Below, in pieces: positions 25,014 to 33,673 of a stretch of 54,970 nucleotides of DNA. The DNA comes from an uncultured Bacilli bacterium (GTDB lineage: Bacteria > Bacillota_I > Bacilli_A > RF39 > UBA660), in the NCBI GenBank assembly GCA_934086935.1, contig CAKOIQ010000007.1, positions 1 to 54,970 on the forward strand, written 5' to 3'. Position 1 is the first letter of the stretch, and each line of letters opens with the position of its first letter. The notes beneath the pieces were generated by a model that saw only the letters and a list, made by a program, of their open reading frames with translations, did not search any database and was not told where the DNA came from. The translations under genes and the position numbers were made by a program.

Positions 25014-25690
25014 AAGATTTAGATTTTTTGAAAAAAGGAATTTTTGCATATCAAGGCATTTATGATAATAAAAATGTATATGAGAATACTTTAGAAGCTT
25101 TTAAGGTGGCCATTAAAAGAAAAAATAATGTTTACTTTGAGGTAATTGAAACTAAGGATCATCAATTTGTTGTTTGTAAAACTGATGTTTTTGAAAGAAT
25201 TCATAATTCAAAGGATAAAGTAGAAGAGATGACTTATGAAGAATTGTGCTATGTTTCTTTTTATCATATTCCTCTTTTAGAAGAAGTATTAGAGTTAATT
25301 AAAGGAAAAGTAGGTATCATTATTGAACCGAGAGTACATACTAAACATAATAATTTGTTCGAAATTTTGGATAAGTACCAAGGTAAATTTGCAATTATTA
25401 GTATTAATCCCAAAATAATAAATTGGTTTAATAAAAATAGACCTGGATATATAGTTGGTGAAGTTATAACTAAAAGGAAAAGTATTAGTTTAGGTTTTTA
25501 TTTTAATAAGACTGATTTCAAGAGTTATAATATTGAATATTTTGATAAGATTAAAGTTAAGAATCTTAGAGATATGGGAGATATTGTTTTAGGGTTTTTA
25601 ATTAATTCAAATGATAAGTATGAAATATATAAAGATGTGTTTGATAATTTAATTGCAGATAATTTTCTTAATTTAAAGTTTAATAAGTAG
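25010..25690 (+). CDS. Degenerate glycerophosphodiester phosphodiesterase-like protein
   Basis: A 226-residue protein with the GDPD barrel pattern: YENTLEAFKVAI, TYEELC, IPLLEEVLELIKGKVGIIIEP. The catalytic residues are missing. The usual HRG is YQG, the metal-binding ExD is EVI, and the later HD is KTD. It therefore probably does not hydrolyse glycerophosphodiesters and may bind a ligand or partner. The frame is intact and coupled (ATGA) to the methyltransferase gene, so it is kept as a gene rather than a pseudogene. Confidence 0.75.
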   Translation: MKDLDFLKKGIFAYQGIYDNKNVYENTLEAFKVAIKRKNNVYFEVIETKDHQFVVCKTDVFERIHNSKDKVEEMTYEELCYVSFYHIPLLEEVLELIKGKVGIIIEPRVHTKHNNLFEILDKYQGKFAIISINPKIINWFNKNRPGYIVGEVITKRKSISLGFYFNKTDFKSYNIEYFDKIKVKNLRDMGDIVLGFLINSNDKYEIYKDVFDNLIADNFLNLKFNK

Positions 25691-25707
25691 ATATTGTATC
25701 TACTTTT
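25685..25707 (+). terminator. Rho-independent terminator
   Basis: AAGTAGATA/TATCTACTT stem with a TTG loop and T-rich tail, ending the der operon. Confidence 0.75.
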
Positions 25708-25767
25708 GTTTTATTATATAATATTTTTTAGATTTGTTTATCTATATAATGTAAAAAGTTGGGTGAT

Positions 25768-26253
25768 ATGAGTATGGAATATATAAATGTTGGAAAAATT
25801 GTAAATACTTTTGGAATTAAAGGTGAATTAAAAATTGTTAGTCATTTTGAGATGGCTGATAGGGCTTTTAAGTTTAAAAATAAAATTATGATCAATAATA
25901 AGATTTATGAAATAAGTGGAGTAAGAATCCATAAAAATAATTACTTAGTAGAGATTGATAATTTAAAAGATATTAATTTAGTTGAACATTTAATAGGATA
26001 TGATGTTTTTTTAAATAAAGCCGATTTAAACTTGGGTGATACTGATTATTTAATAAGTGATTTAGTTGGATTTACGGTTAAAGAAGATAATAATGAATAT
26101 GGCGTGGTTACTGATTATGATGATAATAAGATTAATCCAGTAATTAAAGTTAATAATAAGTTTTATATTCCTTTAAAGGGTGATTTTATAATAAAGGTTG
26201 ATAAACAAAATAAAATTATTTATGGCAAAAACATAGGTAGTTTGATTTTATAG
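25768..26253 (+). CDS. rimM: Ribosome maturation factor RimM
   Basis: A 161-residue 30S assembly factor. The N-terminal domain starts with VGKIVNTFGIKGELKI, and the PRC-barrel domain has DLVGFTV, NPVIKV and YIPLKGDFI. I use ATG 25768, which gives the same N-terminal length as the Bacillus protein; ATG 25774 is possible and a TTG at 25759 lies before the SD GGGTGA. It is followed by trmD, the usual pair. Confidence 0.92.
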   Translation: MSMEYINVGKIVNTFGIKGELKIVSHFEMADRAFKFKNKIMINNKIYEISGVRIHKNNYLVEIDNLKDINLVEHLIGYDVFLNKADLNLGDTDYLISDLVGFTVKEDNNEYGVVTDYDDNKINPVIKVNNKFYIPLKGDFIIKVDKQNKIIYGKNIGSLIL

Positions 26254-26261
26254 AGGTGCTT

Positions 26262-26927
26262 ATGAAAATTACAATATTGTCTTTATTTCCAGGAATGTTT
26301 GATGGATTTTTAAATGAATCTATTATTAAGAGAGCAATTAATAGTGGTAAAGTTGAAATTGAAGTTGTAAATTTTAGAGATTATTCTAAATTAAATAATA
26401 AGATGGTTGATGATACTCCTTATGGGGGAGGAGCTGGAATGGTTCTTAGATGTGAACCAATATTTGAAGCAATTGATGATCTTAGAACTGATGAATCTTA
26501 TATTTTATTAATGTGTCCAACTGGAAAAACTTATAATCAAAAAAAAGCTTTGGAATTAAAAAATAAAAAGCATATTATTATTATCTGTGGTCATTATGAA
26601 GGATTTGATGAAAGAATAAAATCTTTAGCAGATGAAATTATTTCAATTGGTGATTTTGTTTTAACTGGTGGAGAGTTACCAGCAATGATGATTACTGATA
26701 GTGTGGTTAGATTATTAGATGGGGTTATTACTGACGATAGTTTAACTAGTGAAAGTTTTAGTGATAATTTGCTTGATTATCCTGTTTACACGAAGCCAAG
26801 TGAATATAGAGGAATGAAAGTGCCAGATATTCTTTTATCTGGTGATCATAAAAAAATAGATGAATATCGTCAAAATGAAAGAATAAGGGTTACTAAAGAA
26901 AAAAGAAATGATTTGTTGGGGGAATAA
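26262..26927 (+). CDS. trmD: tRNA (guanine-N1-)-methyltransferase
   Basis: A 221-residue SPOUT enzyme that makes m1G37 in tRNAs and prevents frameshifting. Motifs are PYGGGAGMVLRCEP, GHYEGFDERI, IGDFVLTGGELPA and PVYTKPSEYRG. The start is ATG 26262 with SD GAGGTG; the upstream GTG lies inside the SD. rplS, the usual next gene, is absent here. Confidence 0.96.
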   Translation: MKITILSLFPGMFDGFLNESIIKRAINSGKVEIEVVNFRDYSKLNNKMVDDTPYGGGAGMVLRCEPIFEAIDDLRTDESYILLMCPTGKTYNQKKALELKNKKHIIIICGHYEGFDERIKSLADEIISIGDFVLTGGELPAMMITDSVVRLLDGVITDDSLTSESFSDNLLDYPVYTKPSEYRGMKVPDILLSGDHKKIDEYRQNERIRVTKEKRNDLLGE

Positions 26928-26930
26928 ATT

Positions 26931-27326
26931 ATGTATGTTTTAGTTAAAGGTAAAAGTAAATGTAAGGTTGATGGATACATTGAATATGTTGGTTATCCAG
27001 TAAATATTGATAAAGTTAATGTTTTATTAGCAAATCAAATGCTTAAAGATAAATATATTAGATATAAATATGAACCTAATTTTAATAAATTTATTTATAA
27101 TATTGTGGCTTTTATTGAAAATGATCCAGATAGTGATAATGCTACTTTGTTACTTGGAGAACTTGAAAGAGAAAGAAATGTTTTTCTTAATAAGTTTGAG
27201 AAATTTCTTTCACCTAAAGAAAGAGAATATTTTATGAGAAAAATTAGATTGATTGCTAATGAACTTAAACATATTTCTTTAACTAAAACTAGTGTTAAAT
27301 CGAGTGTTAGAAATAGAAGAAAATAA
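26931..27326 (+). CDS. Hypothetical protein in the rimM-trmD operon
   Basis: A 131-residue protein, basic at the C-terminus (VRNRRK), with no signal or membrane segment. The first half is beta-like (VKGKSKCKVDGYIEYVGYP) and the second half predicts long helices with alternating charge. It begins three bases after trmD and ends at the terminator, so it is co-transcribed. I do not recognise the family. Confidence 0.55.
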   Translation: MYVLVKGKSKCKVDGYIEYVGYPVNIDKVNVLLANQMLKDKYIRYKYEPNFNKFIYNIVAFIENDPDSDNATLLLGELERERNVFLNKFEKFLSPKEREYFMRKIRLIANELKHISLTKTSVKSSVRNRRK

Positions 27327-27348
27327 AAAGACATTGAGATGTCTTTTT
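27325..27348. terminator. Bidirectional terminator
   Basis: AAAAAGACAT/ATGTCTTTTT perfect stem with a TGAG loop between convergent genes. Confidence 0.85.
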
Positions 27349-28018
27349 ATATTACATAAAGTAAAATACATAAGAAATGAAGTAGGGCACCAATATCTAC
27401 AAATATATGAAATATGAAGTGAAAATATTTCTTTTTAGCTCCTATCATATAAAGGATTGCTCCGATTGAGTAGGCGATACCTCCAAATATTAATAAAAGT
27501 GTTCCAGTGATATTTAATGCATTAAAGGTATCGGGACCAGTAATGATAATACACCATCCCATAAGTAAATAACTGATCATTGAGAATATTCGATATTTTT
27601 TTAAATCAATAGCATTTAGAGTGATTCCTAAGGCAGCTAATGCCCAAATTACTCCAAACAATATCCAAGCAAGAGTAGGATTTATTTTTCTTAATGCACA
27701 TAGAAGAACTGGTGTATAAGTTCCAGCTATTAAGACATAGATAGTACAATGATCAATCACTTGAAATACTAGTTTTGCTTTTTTAGGTTTTAATCCATGA
27801 TATATACTTGAGATAGTAAATAATAAGATAACTGATAAACCATATACGATAGCTGATGCAATAGCGTAACCATCTTTATGAATAGCTGCAAAAATAACAC
27901 AAAGTACTAATGATGCGATACCAATGGCGCCACCAACAATATGACTTACCATATTCATTATTTCTTCGCCTTTAGTATAGGAAGGTAAAATTCGATCTTT
28001 TAATTTAGTTCTCTTCAT
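27347..28018 (-). CDS. Hemolysin III / PAQR-family membrane protein (TrhA-like)
   Basis: A 223-residue seven-helix membrane protein. Family signatures are NMVSHIVGG, SSIYHGL, FQVIDHCTIYVLIAGTYTP and the C-terminal FHIFVDIGALLHF. The conserved His and Asp form the metal site of the PAQR fold. TrhA-type proteins are linked to membrane energetics and lipid homeostasis; the hemolysin name is historical. It overlaps the HAD gene by 14 bases. Confidence 0.9.
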   Translation of the reverse strand: MKRTKLKDRILPSYTKGEEIMNMVSHIVGGAIGIASLVLCVIFAAIHKDGYAIASAIVYGLSVILLFTISSIYHGLKPKKAKLVFQVIDHCTIYVLIAGTYTPVLLCALRKINPTLAWILFGVIWALAALGITLNAIDLKKYRIFSMISYLLMGWCIIITGPDTFNALNITGTLLLIFGGIAYSIGAILYMIGAKKKYFHFIFHIFVDIGALLHFLCILLYVI

Positions 28019-28598
28019 TTAATTTTAAAATCCTTTCTTTTGGTGGAAATAATTTCATAATAGTATCATATGCATCGAGCCAAGATGATACTCTATAAAT
28101 GTTTTCATTTTCAATACCACGATTATATGGGGTATTAAATAAAATTACTTTTGTATGTTTAGCAAGTGTATTTACAGTTTTAGGATTGTCTTCAATTATG
28201 AAATTTGCTTCTAAATCTAAACATTCATCTACTTTGTCTCCATCGGCAAAGTAAAGACCATCATAAGGAATTTCAGCCTCATTAAGAAGGGTTTCTGTTA
28301 TATTTCTAATTATTTGACCTTCTTTACTATCTGTTGTGGCAAAAGGTCTTTTTGTGACTATATATATTTTAATACCACTATTTTTAATGGCCGTGATTAC
28401 TTCTTTGACATCGGGTCTTAGACGACAATTTTTAGTAACTACTAAACATAATCTAAATAATAATTCATTTAATATTTTATTGTTAATTGTATGTTGGTGT
28501 CCTAAGTTTAAAATAACAGAACTGAAATTTTTTAATTTCATAAAGTCAAGATTTGTCATAACACCATCAATATCGATTACTCCTACAATATTCTCCAT
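28005..28598 (-). CDS. HAD-superfamily 5'-nucleotidase-like protein
   Basis: A 197-residue HAD phosphatase. The nucleophile motif is VIDIDGVMTN, motif II/III includes IVTKRPF and the late acidic motif is FIIEDNPKT. It matches the NT5C/YorS type of small deoxyribonucleotidase-like proteins. The substrate is not clear from sequence. It is first in a two-gene minus-strand operon with the HlyIII gene. Confidence 0.75.
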   Translation of the reverse strand: MENIVGVIDIDGVMTNLDFMKLKNFSSVILNLGHQHTINNKILNELLFRLCLVVTKNCRLRPDVKEVITAIKNSGIKIYIVTKRPFATTDSKEGQIIRNITETLLNEAEIPYDGLYFADGDKVDECLDLEANFIIEDNPKTVNTLAKHTKVILFNTPYNRGIENENIYRVSSWLDAYDTIMKLFPPKERILKLNEEN

Positions 28599-28701
28599 TT
28601 TTTACCTCGTTGTAATACTTATTTTATCATTATTGTTTGAATGTAGTCAAATAAAGTGTCATATGTTATGATTAAGAAGTGTTAAGCAAAGGAGAATTTT
28701 G

Positions 28702-29625
28702 ATGGATAACAAACTTTATAATTATTATTGTAGTTTATTACCGAAAATGCCAGAGTGGTTAAAAAGATATCTAAATGTTCCTTGTTTAAATAGGCTTAAA
28801 CATATTGGTTATTTTTGCGGTATGGATTATGCTTCTAAAGATATTTATAATTTTAAGGAAAAATTAACTAGATTTGATCATAGTTTAACTGTTGCTTTAT
28901 TATTACTAAAATTTACTGACGATAAAAGTACTATTTTAGCTGGTTTATTTCATGATGTGGCAACACCATGTTTTTCTCATGTTATAGACTATATGAATAA
29001 AGATTATTTAAATCAAGAAAGTACTGAAAAATATACTGATAAAATAATATTAAATGATAAAGAACTTTTAAAACTATTAATGGAAGATAATATTGATCCA
29101 ATGGATATTATTAATTTTAAAAAATATAGTTTAGTAGATAATGAAAGACCTAAATTGTGTGCTGATCGTTTTGACGGGATTATTTTAAATTCAATAGGAT
29201 GGACAAAGAATATTGGTAGGAGTGATATATTTGAATTGGTTAATGATTTGAGCTCTTTTGAAGCCGATAATCAAATAGAAATTGGTTTTATGAATATTAG
29301 TATTGCTAATAAGGCTCTTTATTTTAGTGAAGAAGCTGATAAAATGTGTCATTCTAATGAAGATAATTATATGATGGAATTGCTGGCAGATATTACTAGA
29401 GAGGCTATTAATAATAATTTAATTATTTATGATGATTTATATTCTTTAACTGAAGATGATATTTGGAATGTTTTAAATGAAAGTAATAATCAAAAGTTAG
29501 TAAATGATATTTCGATATTTAAAAATATTAAATTAGAAGATGTTCCTTCAACATTGTTAGGAAATATTAAAGTAAGAGATTTAAATCCTTTAGTGAATGG
29601 GATTAGATTAAAAGATATGCTATAA
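28702..29625 (+). CDS. HD-domain phosphohydrolase
   Basis: A 308-residue metal-dependent phosphohydrolase with the HD-domain ligands spread as RFDHSL, LFHDVATPCFSH and CADRFDG. This layout resembles dNTP triphosphohydrolase/SAMHD1-type proteins. The N-terminus (WLKRYLNVPCLNRLKHIGY) also fits that group. The nucleotide substrate is an inference. Start ATG 28702 has SD AAAGGAG; the TTG just before is not used. Confidence 0.8.
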   Translation: MDNKLYNYYCSLLPKMPEWLKRYLNVPCLNRLKHIGYFCGMDYASKDIYNFKEKLTRFDHSLTVALLLLKFTDDKSTILAGLFHDVATPCFSHVIDYMNKDYLNQESTEKYTDKIILNDKELLKLLMEDNIDPMDIINFKKYSLVDNERPKLCADRFDGIILNSIGWTKNIGRSDIFELVNDLSSFEADNQIEIGFMNISIANKALYFSEEADKMCHSNEDNYMMELLADITREAINNNLIIYDDLYSLTEDDIWNVLNESNNQKLVNDISIFKNIKLEDVPSTLLGNIKVRDLNPLVNGIRLKDML

Positions 29626-29647
29626 TTTTATTATTGGAGGATAATTT

Positions 29648-30544
29648 ATGACTTTTGACGTTATTAGTTCATCAAGTGATGATTTAAAAATAAAGCTTGC
29701 TTATGCATTGCCTAAAGATGAGATAAAGGGAGTTATTATATTTTCACATGGTATGGCTGAACATAAGGAAAGATATTTTCCTTTTATGAATTATTTATCA
29801 AATAAAGGCTATGTATGTGTTATTCATGATCATAGGGGACATGGAGAAAGTGTTAAGAAAAAAGATGATTTGGGTTATTTTTATACAACTAATAGTAGAT
29901 ATATTATAGATGATTTGTTGGATGTTGTTAAGTATGCAAAACAAAGATTTAAGTGTGATAATTATTATTTGTTTAGTCATAGTATGGGTACTTTAGTAGC
30001 TAGAGGATTTATACAAAAATATGATGATGAAATTAAAAAACTTATTTTGTGTGGTCCACCTACATATAATAAGTTTGCTTCTTTTGCAGTTAATTTTGCT
30101 AAAATTTCTAGTGTTTTTAATTCTAAAAAACATGATAAATTTCTTGATTATTTAACTTTTAATAGTTTTAATAAAGGATATAATTATAAGAATGCTTGGT
30201 TATCTAAAAATAAAAATAATGTCGATAGTTATAATAATGATGATCTTTGTGGTTTTGTTTTTACGACTAATGGATTTATTAATTTATATAAATTACAAAA
30301 AGATGCATTTAAACCTTCTTTATATGAATGTAAGAATAAAGATTTAAAAATATTTATGATTGCAGGATATGATGATCCTGTTATTGGTAATGATAAATTA
30401 TTTGATAATTTGAAAGTATTTTTAAGCAATATCGGTTATAAAAATATTAGAAGTAATCTATATAAGGATTTAAGACATGAAATTCTTAATGAGGAAGAAT
30501 GTTTAACTATTTATCAAGATGTACTTGATTTTATAGAAGAGTAA
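29648..30544 (+). CDS. Alpha/beta hydrolase, monoacylglycerol-lipase-like (lysophospholipase)
   Basis: A 298-residue cytoplasmic serine hydrolase of the Hydrolase_4 type. The oxyanion/loop segment is IFSHGMAEHKERY, followed by HDHRGHGES. The nucleophile elbow is SHSMG, an Asp lies in AGYDDPVI and the His in LRHEIL. It probably cleaves a fatty-acyl ester from lipid or detergent-like substrates. SD GGAGG; terminator follows. Confidence 0.88.
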   Translation: MTFDVISSSSDDLKIKLAYALPKDEIKGVIIFSHGMAEHKERYFPFMNYLSNKGYVCVIHDHRGHGESVKKKDDLGYFYTTNSRYIIDDLLDVVKYAKQRFKCDNYYLFSHSMGTLVARGFIQKYDDEIKKLILCGPPTYNKFASFAVNFAKISSVFNSKKHDKFLDYLTFNSFNKGYNYKNAWLSKNKNNVDSYNNDDLCGFVFTTNGFINLYKLQKDAFKPSLYECKNKDLKIFMIAGYDDPVIGNDKLFDNLKVFLSNIGYKNIRSNLYKDLRHEILNEEECLTIYQDVLDFIEE

Positions 30545-30571
30545 AAGAACTTTAATTAGTTTCTTTTTTAA
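30543..30571 (+). terminator. Terminator-like hairpin
   Basis: AAAGAAC pairs with GTTTCTTT (one bulge) followed by T-rich sequence, just after the hydrolase stop. Confidence 0.5.
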
Positions 30572-30586
30572 TGTTTGTCATATTAT

Positions 30587-31220
30587 GTAACTGTTAGTGT
30601 GAGTAATTATTCTGAATTAAAGGATGTTTTAGAAGGTGTAAATAATTATTTATATATTTGTTTTGATCAAGACATTACGAAGAGAACTATTTTATGGTAC
30701 AAATGATTTAGATGTAGTAGTTGATAATGGGGCTTTTTTTGAAGTTAATGTTTATAATGGTTTAGCATATGGTACATATGGAACAAAAACTTTTACATTA
30801 AATGAAAATGCAACCTTTAAAGTTATTAATAATTTTGATAATATTATAAGTTCTAATTATAATATTTATTTTAATAGTTCTAATGGTGGCTTAATATTTA
30901 ATAATCCTAATGAAGTAGTTCTTTTTAATAAAATAGGTAATATTATTTATGCTAGTAGTAGGATACCTTTTAACTTTAATTTTTCAAGAATTAATCTTTT
31001 TGATAATGTTATTAATTTTAGTGATGAATTAAATCTTAATACTTTGCCTACTTATTCGTGGTATAAAGATGGTGTTAGTAATATCACAGGAACTTTTAAT
31101 GCTAACAGTGTTACTATTAGTTCTAATAATTTTACAGAAGAAGAATTATTGAAACTTCCTGATTTAAAGAATTTTATTTTTGTTAATAAAAAGATTTTGT
31201 CTATTGTTGTTTTTCTATAA
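30587..31220 (+). pseudogene. Broken surface-protein gene (pectate-lyase-like fold)
   Basis: In one frame 30587-30706 gives SNYSELKDVLEGVNNYLYI, typical of the start of the first beta-helix unit in surface adhesins, then stops. From about 30690 another frame takes over (FYGTNDLDVVVDNG...) and runs to TAA 31218-31220 with Asn-rich beta strands and SWYKDGVSNITG. No signal peptide or SD-linked ATG is present. I read a 5'-truncated gene with a frameshift near 30690-30704 and no surface anchor at its end. Confidence 0.55.
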
Positions 31221-31311
31221 GGGTAACAACAGAAGCAAGTGACGTAACAGTAGTGGGAATATTATTATAATTACCTAAAGCAGAAACTGCATTTGTTAAT
31301 TCTGTGTCCAT
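31201..31311 (-). CDS. Small peptide, 36 residues, unknown
   Basis: On the minus strand an ideal SD (AAGGAGG, six bases from the start) precedes an ATG at 31311 and a 36-codon frame ending TAG at 31203-31201. The peptide starts MDTELTNAVSALG, has a hydrophobic stretch TSLASVVTLI and ends EKQQ. No signal, GG leader or known family. It overlaps the end of the surface pseudogene by 20 bases and diverges from ogt. The SD argues for real translation, but such short ORFs can arise by chance. Confidence 0.4.
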   Translation of the reverse strand: MDTELTNAVSALGNYNNIPTTVTSLASVVTLIEKQQ

Positions 31312-31403
31312 AAAACCTCCTTATTTATAATATGTAAAATAGTTGGTTATTTTTACAATTTTGTGTTATTCTTAGTCTGGTGATATTGGTGGTTTATAGA
31401 TGG

Positions 31404-31915
31404 ATGTACAACTCTTTTGTAGATCAAATCATTTTAGAAAGTGATGGGGTTTTTCTAACCGGGTTATGGTTTTTAAATAGTCGTGATGATGTAAGACATC
31501 ATGAAAATTATAAAATTAAAATGCTTCCAATATTTGAAGAAACAATAAAATGGTTAGATATTTATTTTAGTGGGAATCAACCTAAATTTACGCCTAAATA
31601 TAAAATACTTAATCTAACTGCATTTAGAAAAGATGTTATTGATGAGATGTTATCTATTAAATATGGTGAAACCATTTCCTATAATGAAATTGCCTTAAAA
31701 ATTGCTAAAAAAAGAAATATTTCTAAAATGTCTGCTCAAGCTGTTGGTGGGCGGTAGGATGGAATCCAATCTGTTTGATAATTCCATGCCACAGAGTTGT
31801 TGGGAAAAATGGTAATCTTACTGGCTATGGTGGTGGAATTTATAATAAGGTAAAATTACGTAAATTGGAAGAAAATGATATGACTAAATATTATTTACCA
31901 AAGGAGATAAAATGA
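31404..31915 (+). pseudogene. ogt: Methylated-DNA-protein cysteine methyltransferase, frameshifted
   Basis: Frame 1 (31404-31757) reads MYNSF...GVFLTGLWF, AFRKDVIDEML, KYGETISYNEIA and SAQAVGG, then GR-stop. The next bases in the +1 frame read WNPICLIIPCHRVVGKNG, with the active-site PCHRV, and run to TGA at 31913-31915. Restoring one base after GGTGG (about 31750) gives the normal AVGGAVGWNP. So a single-base deletion, real or from assembly, breaks the gene. It would repair O6-alkylguanine. Its end overlaps tag, so the two form an alkylation-repair operon. Confidence 0.85.
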
Positions 31916-32460
31916 TTAGATGTAAATGGTGTAATTTAAATAATCCTAAATATGTAAAATATCATGATACTGAATGGGGTGTTTTAAGAACTGATGATCA
32001 ATATTTGTTTGAGATGTTAATTTTAGAATCATTTCAAGCAGGATTATCTTGGGAATGCATTTTAAATAAAAGAGAAGCATTTAAATTAGCTTATGATAAT
32101 TTTGATATTTTAAAAGTTTGCAATTATGATAATAATAAAATTGAAGAGTTAATCTTAAATAAAGATATTGTTAGAAACAAATTAAAAATAACGGCAAGCA
32201 TTAATAATGCAAAAATATTTAGAGATATTGTGAATGAGTATGGATGCTTTTATAATTTTATTAAGATGTATACAAATGATGAAATATATTATGAGTATGA
32301 TAAAACAACAAATGATATTTCTGATAAAATATCAGCTGAATTAATAAAAAGAGGTATGAAATTTGTTGGTAGTACCATAATTTATTCTTATTTACAAGCA
32401 ATTGGAATTATTAATTCTCATATGCCTGAATGTTATTTATTTAAAGGAGAAAAATTATGA
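31912..32460 (+). CDS. tag: DNA-3-methyladenine glycosylase I
   Basis: A 182-residue glycosylase that removes 3-methyladenine. It has RCKWC near the start, YHDTEWGV, LESFQAGLSWECIL and SHMPECYLF at the end. The zinc ligands (Cys4, His18, and the His and Cys of HMPEC) are all present. The ATG overlaps the ogt stop, pairing it with the O6-alkylguanine repair gene. It also overlaps the next gene by four bases. Confidence 0.95.
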   Translation: MIRCKWCNLNNPKYVKYHDTEWGVLRTDDQYLFEMLILESFQAGLSWECILNKREAFKLAYDNFDILKVCNYDNNKIEELILNKDIVRNKLKITASINNAKIFRDIVNEYGCFYNFIKMYTNDEIYYEYDKTTNDISDKISAELIKRGMKFVGSTIIYSYLQAIGIINSHMPECYLFKGEKL

Positions 32461-32939
32461 ATAAAGAAGAAGTTTATGAATTTATTAAAAACAGAGGAAT
32501 TTGGTATGAAATAACTGAACATAAAGCTGTTTATTCAATGGAAGATTTAAGAGATGTTGATATTCCTCATCCAGAGGCTGATGCCAAAAATTTATTTGTA
32601 AGAGATAATAAAAAACGAAATTATTATTTAATAACAGTAGCTGGTGAAAAAAAGGTTGATTTAAAAGCTTTTAAAGAGAGATTTAATACTAAAACTTTAA
32701 GTTTTGCTTCAAGTGATGATTTGTACGATAAATTAAAATTATTACCTGGTTCTGTTTCACCCTTAGGTTTACTTAATGATAATGAGAAAAAAATAATTTA
32801 TTACTTAGATAAAGAATTTTTGGAAAAAGATCATTTAATAGGTGTTCATCCAAATAGTAATACCGCAACTTTATGGTTAAAAGCTACTGATTTAATAGAT
32901 TTAATTAAAGAACATGGAAATGAAGTTAACTTTTTCTAG
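32457..32939 (+). CDS. Prolyl-tRNA editing (ProX/YbaK-domain) deacylase
   Basis: A 160-residue YbaK/ProRS-associated editing-domain protein. Matches include YEITEHKAVYSMEDL, AKNLFVRDNKKRNYYL, LLPGSVSPLGLLND and HPNSNTATLWL. The Lys in AKNLFVRD and the GVHPN loop are family features. It hydrolyses mischarged tRNA, in this family typically Ala-tRNA(Pro). ATGA-coupled to tag. Confidence 0.88.
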   Translation: MNKEEVYEFIKNRGIWYEITEHKAVYSMEDLRDVDIPHPEADAKNLFVRDNKKRNYYLITVAGEKKVDLKAFKERFNTKTLSFASSDDLYDKLKLLPGSVSPLGLLNDNEKKIIYYLDKEFLEKDHLIGVHPNSNTATLWLKATDLIDLIKEHGNEVNFF

Positions 32940-32954
32940 AATATAGGATTTTGT

Positions 32955-33569
32955 ATGTTTAATAAAATTAAGAACAAAGAATTAAAAATTGCGAATAAAT
33001 TAAATAATAATGATTTTAAAAATTGTCAATTTAATCAAAATGTTAGTGAAAGATTTATATTGGAGGATATAACTTTTGAAAACTGTGAGTTTGATGACAT
33101 AGATTTTAATAACGTAAAACTTGTAAATGTTTCATTTGTTAATTGTTATTTTAAAAATTGTGATTTATCTAATCAGATATTTGAAAAACAATTTTTAAGT
33201 AAAGTAGATTTTGAAAATTGTAAATTGGTTGGTGTTAGTTTTATAGATGCTTTTCTTAAAAGTGTTTCTTTTAAAGAATGTAATTGTCAATATATTAATC
33301 TATTTGGAAGTAAAATTAACAATTTTGAGATTGAAAATAGTATTTTCTGTAATTCTTGTTTTTCGGAATCAGAACTTAAAAATGTGATTTTTAATAATGT
33401 TAATTTTTGCAATAGTGAATTTTTAAGAGTGCATTTATCTAAAATAGATTTTTCAAGTTCAAATATTAATGGAATCGCGATTGATTTAAATTCATTAAAG
33501 GGTATGATTATAAATATATATCAATGTAAGATAATTGCTGATATATTTGGGGTGGAAGTAAAAGACTAA
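32955..33569 (+). CDS. Pentapeptide-repeat protein (Qnr/MfpA-like fold)
   Basis: A 204-residue protein made of pentapeptide repeats of the A(D/N)LXX type, visible as NCQFN, NCEFD, NVSFV, NCDLS, NCKLV and so on. These would form a right-handed quadrilateral beta helix. The C-terminus GMIINIYQCKIIADIFGVEV matches the tail seen in Qnr-like proteins. DNA-mimic binding to gyrase is a family possibility, not shown here. No signal peptide. Confidence 0.8.
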   Translation: MFNKIKNKELKIANKLNNNDFKNCQFNQNVSERFILEDITFENCEFDDIDFNNVKLVNVSFVNCYFKNCDLSNQIFEKQFLSKVDFENCKLVGVSFIDAFLKSVSFKECNCQYINLFGSKINNFEIENSIFCNSCFSESELKNVIFNNVNFCNSEFLRVHLSKIDFSSSNINGIAIDLNSLKGMIINIYQCKIIADIFGVEVKD

Positions 33570-33620
33570 CATTTGATATAATAAGATTGTTAAAATTTTT
33601 TGCGTGCATTCAACTTAAAA

Positions 33621-33648
33621 TTGGTAGAATGTTATATGAATTTATAAT
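33621..33648 (+). promoter_or_regulatory. Sigma-A-type promoter for the glycosyltransferase gene
   Basis: TTGGTA, 16-base spacer, TATAAT, 26 bases before the ATG at 33674. Confidence 0.55.
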
Positions 33649-33673
33649 ATTATGATAACTGTGGAAGGTATTT

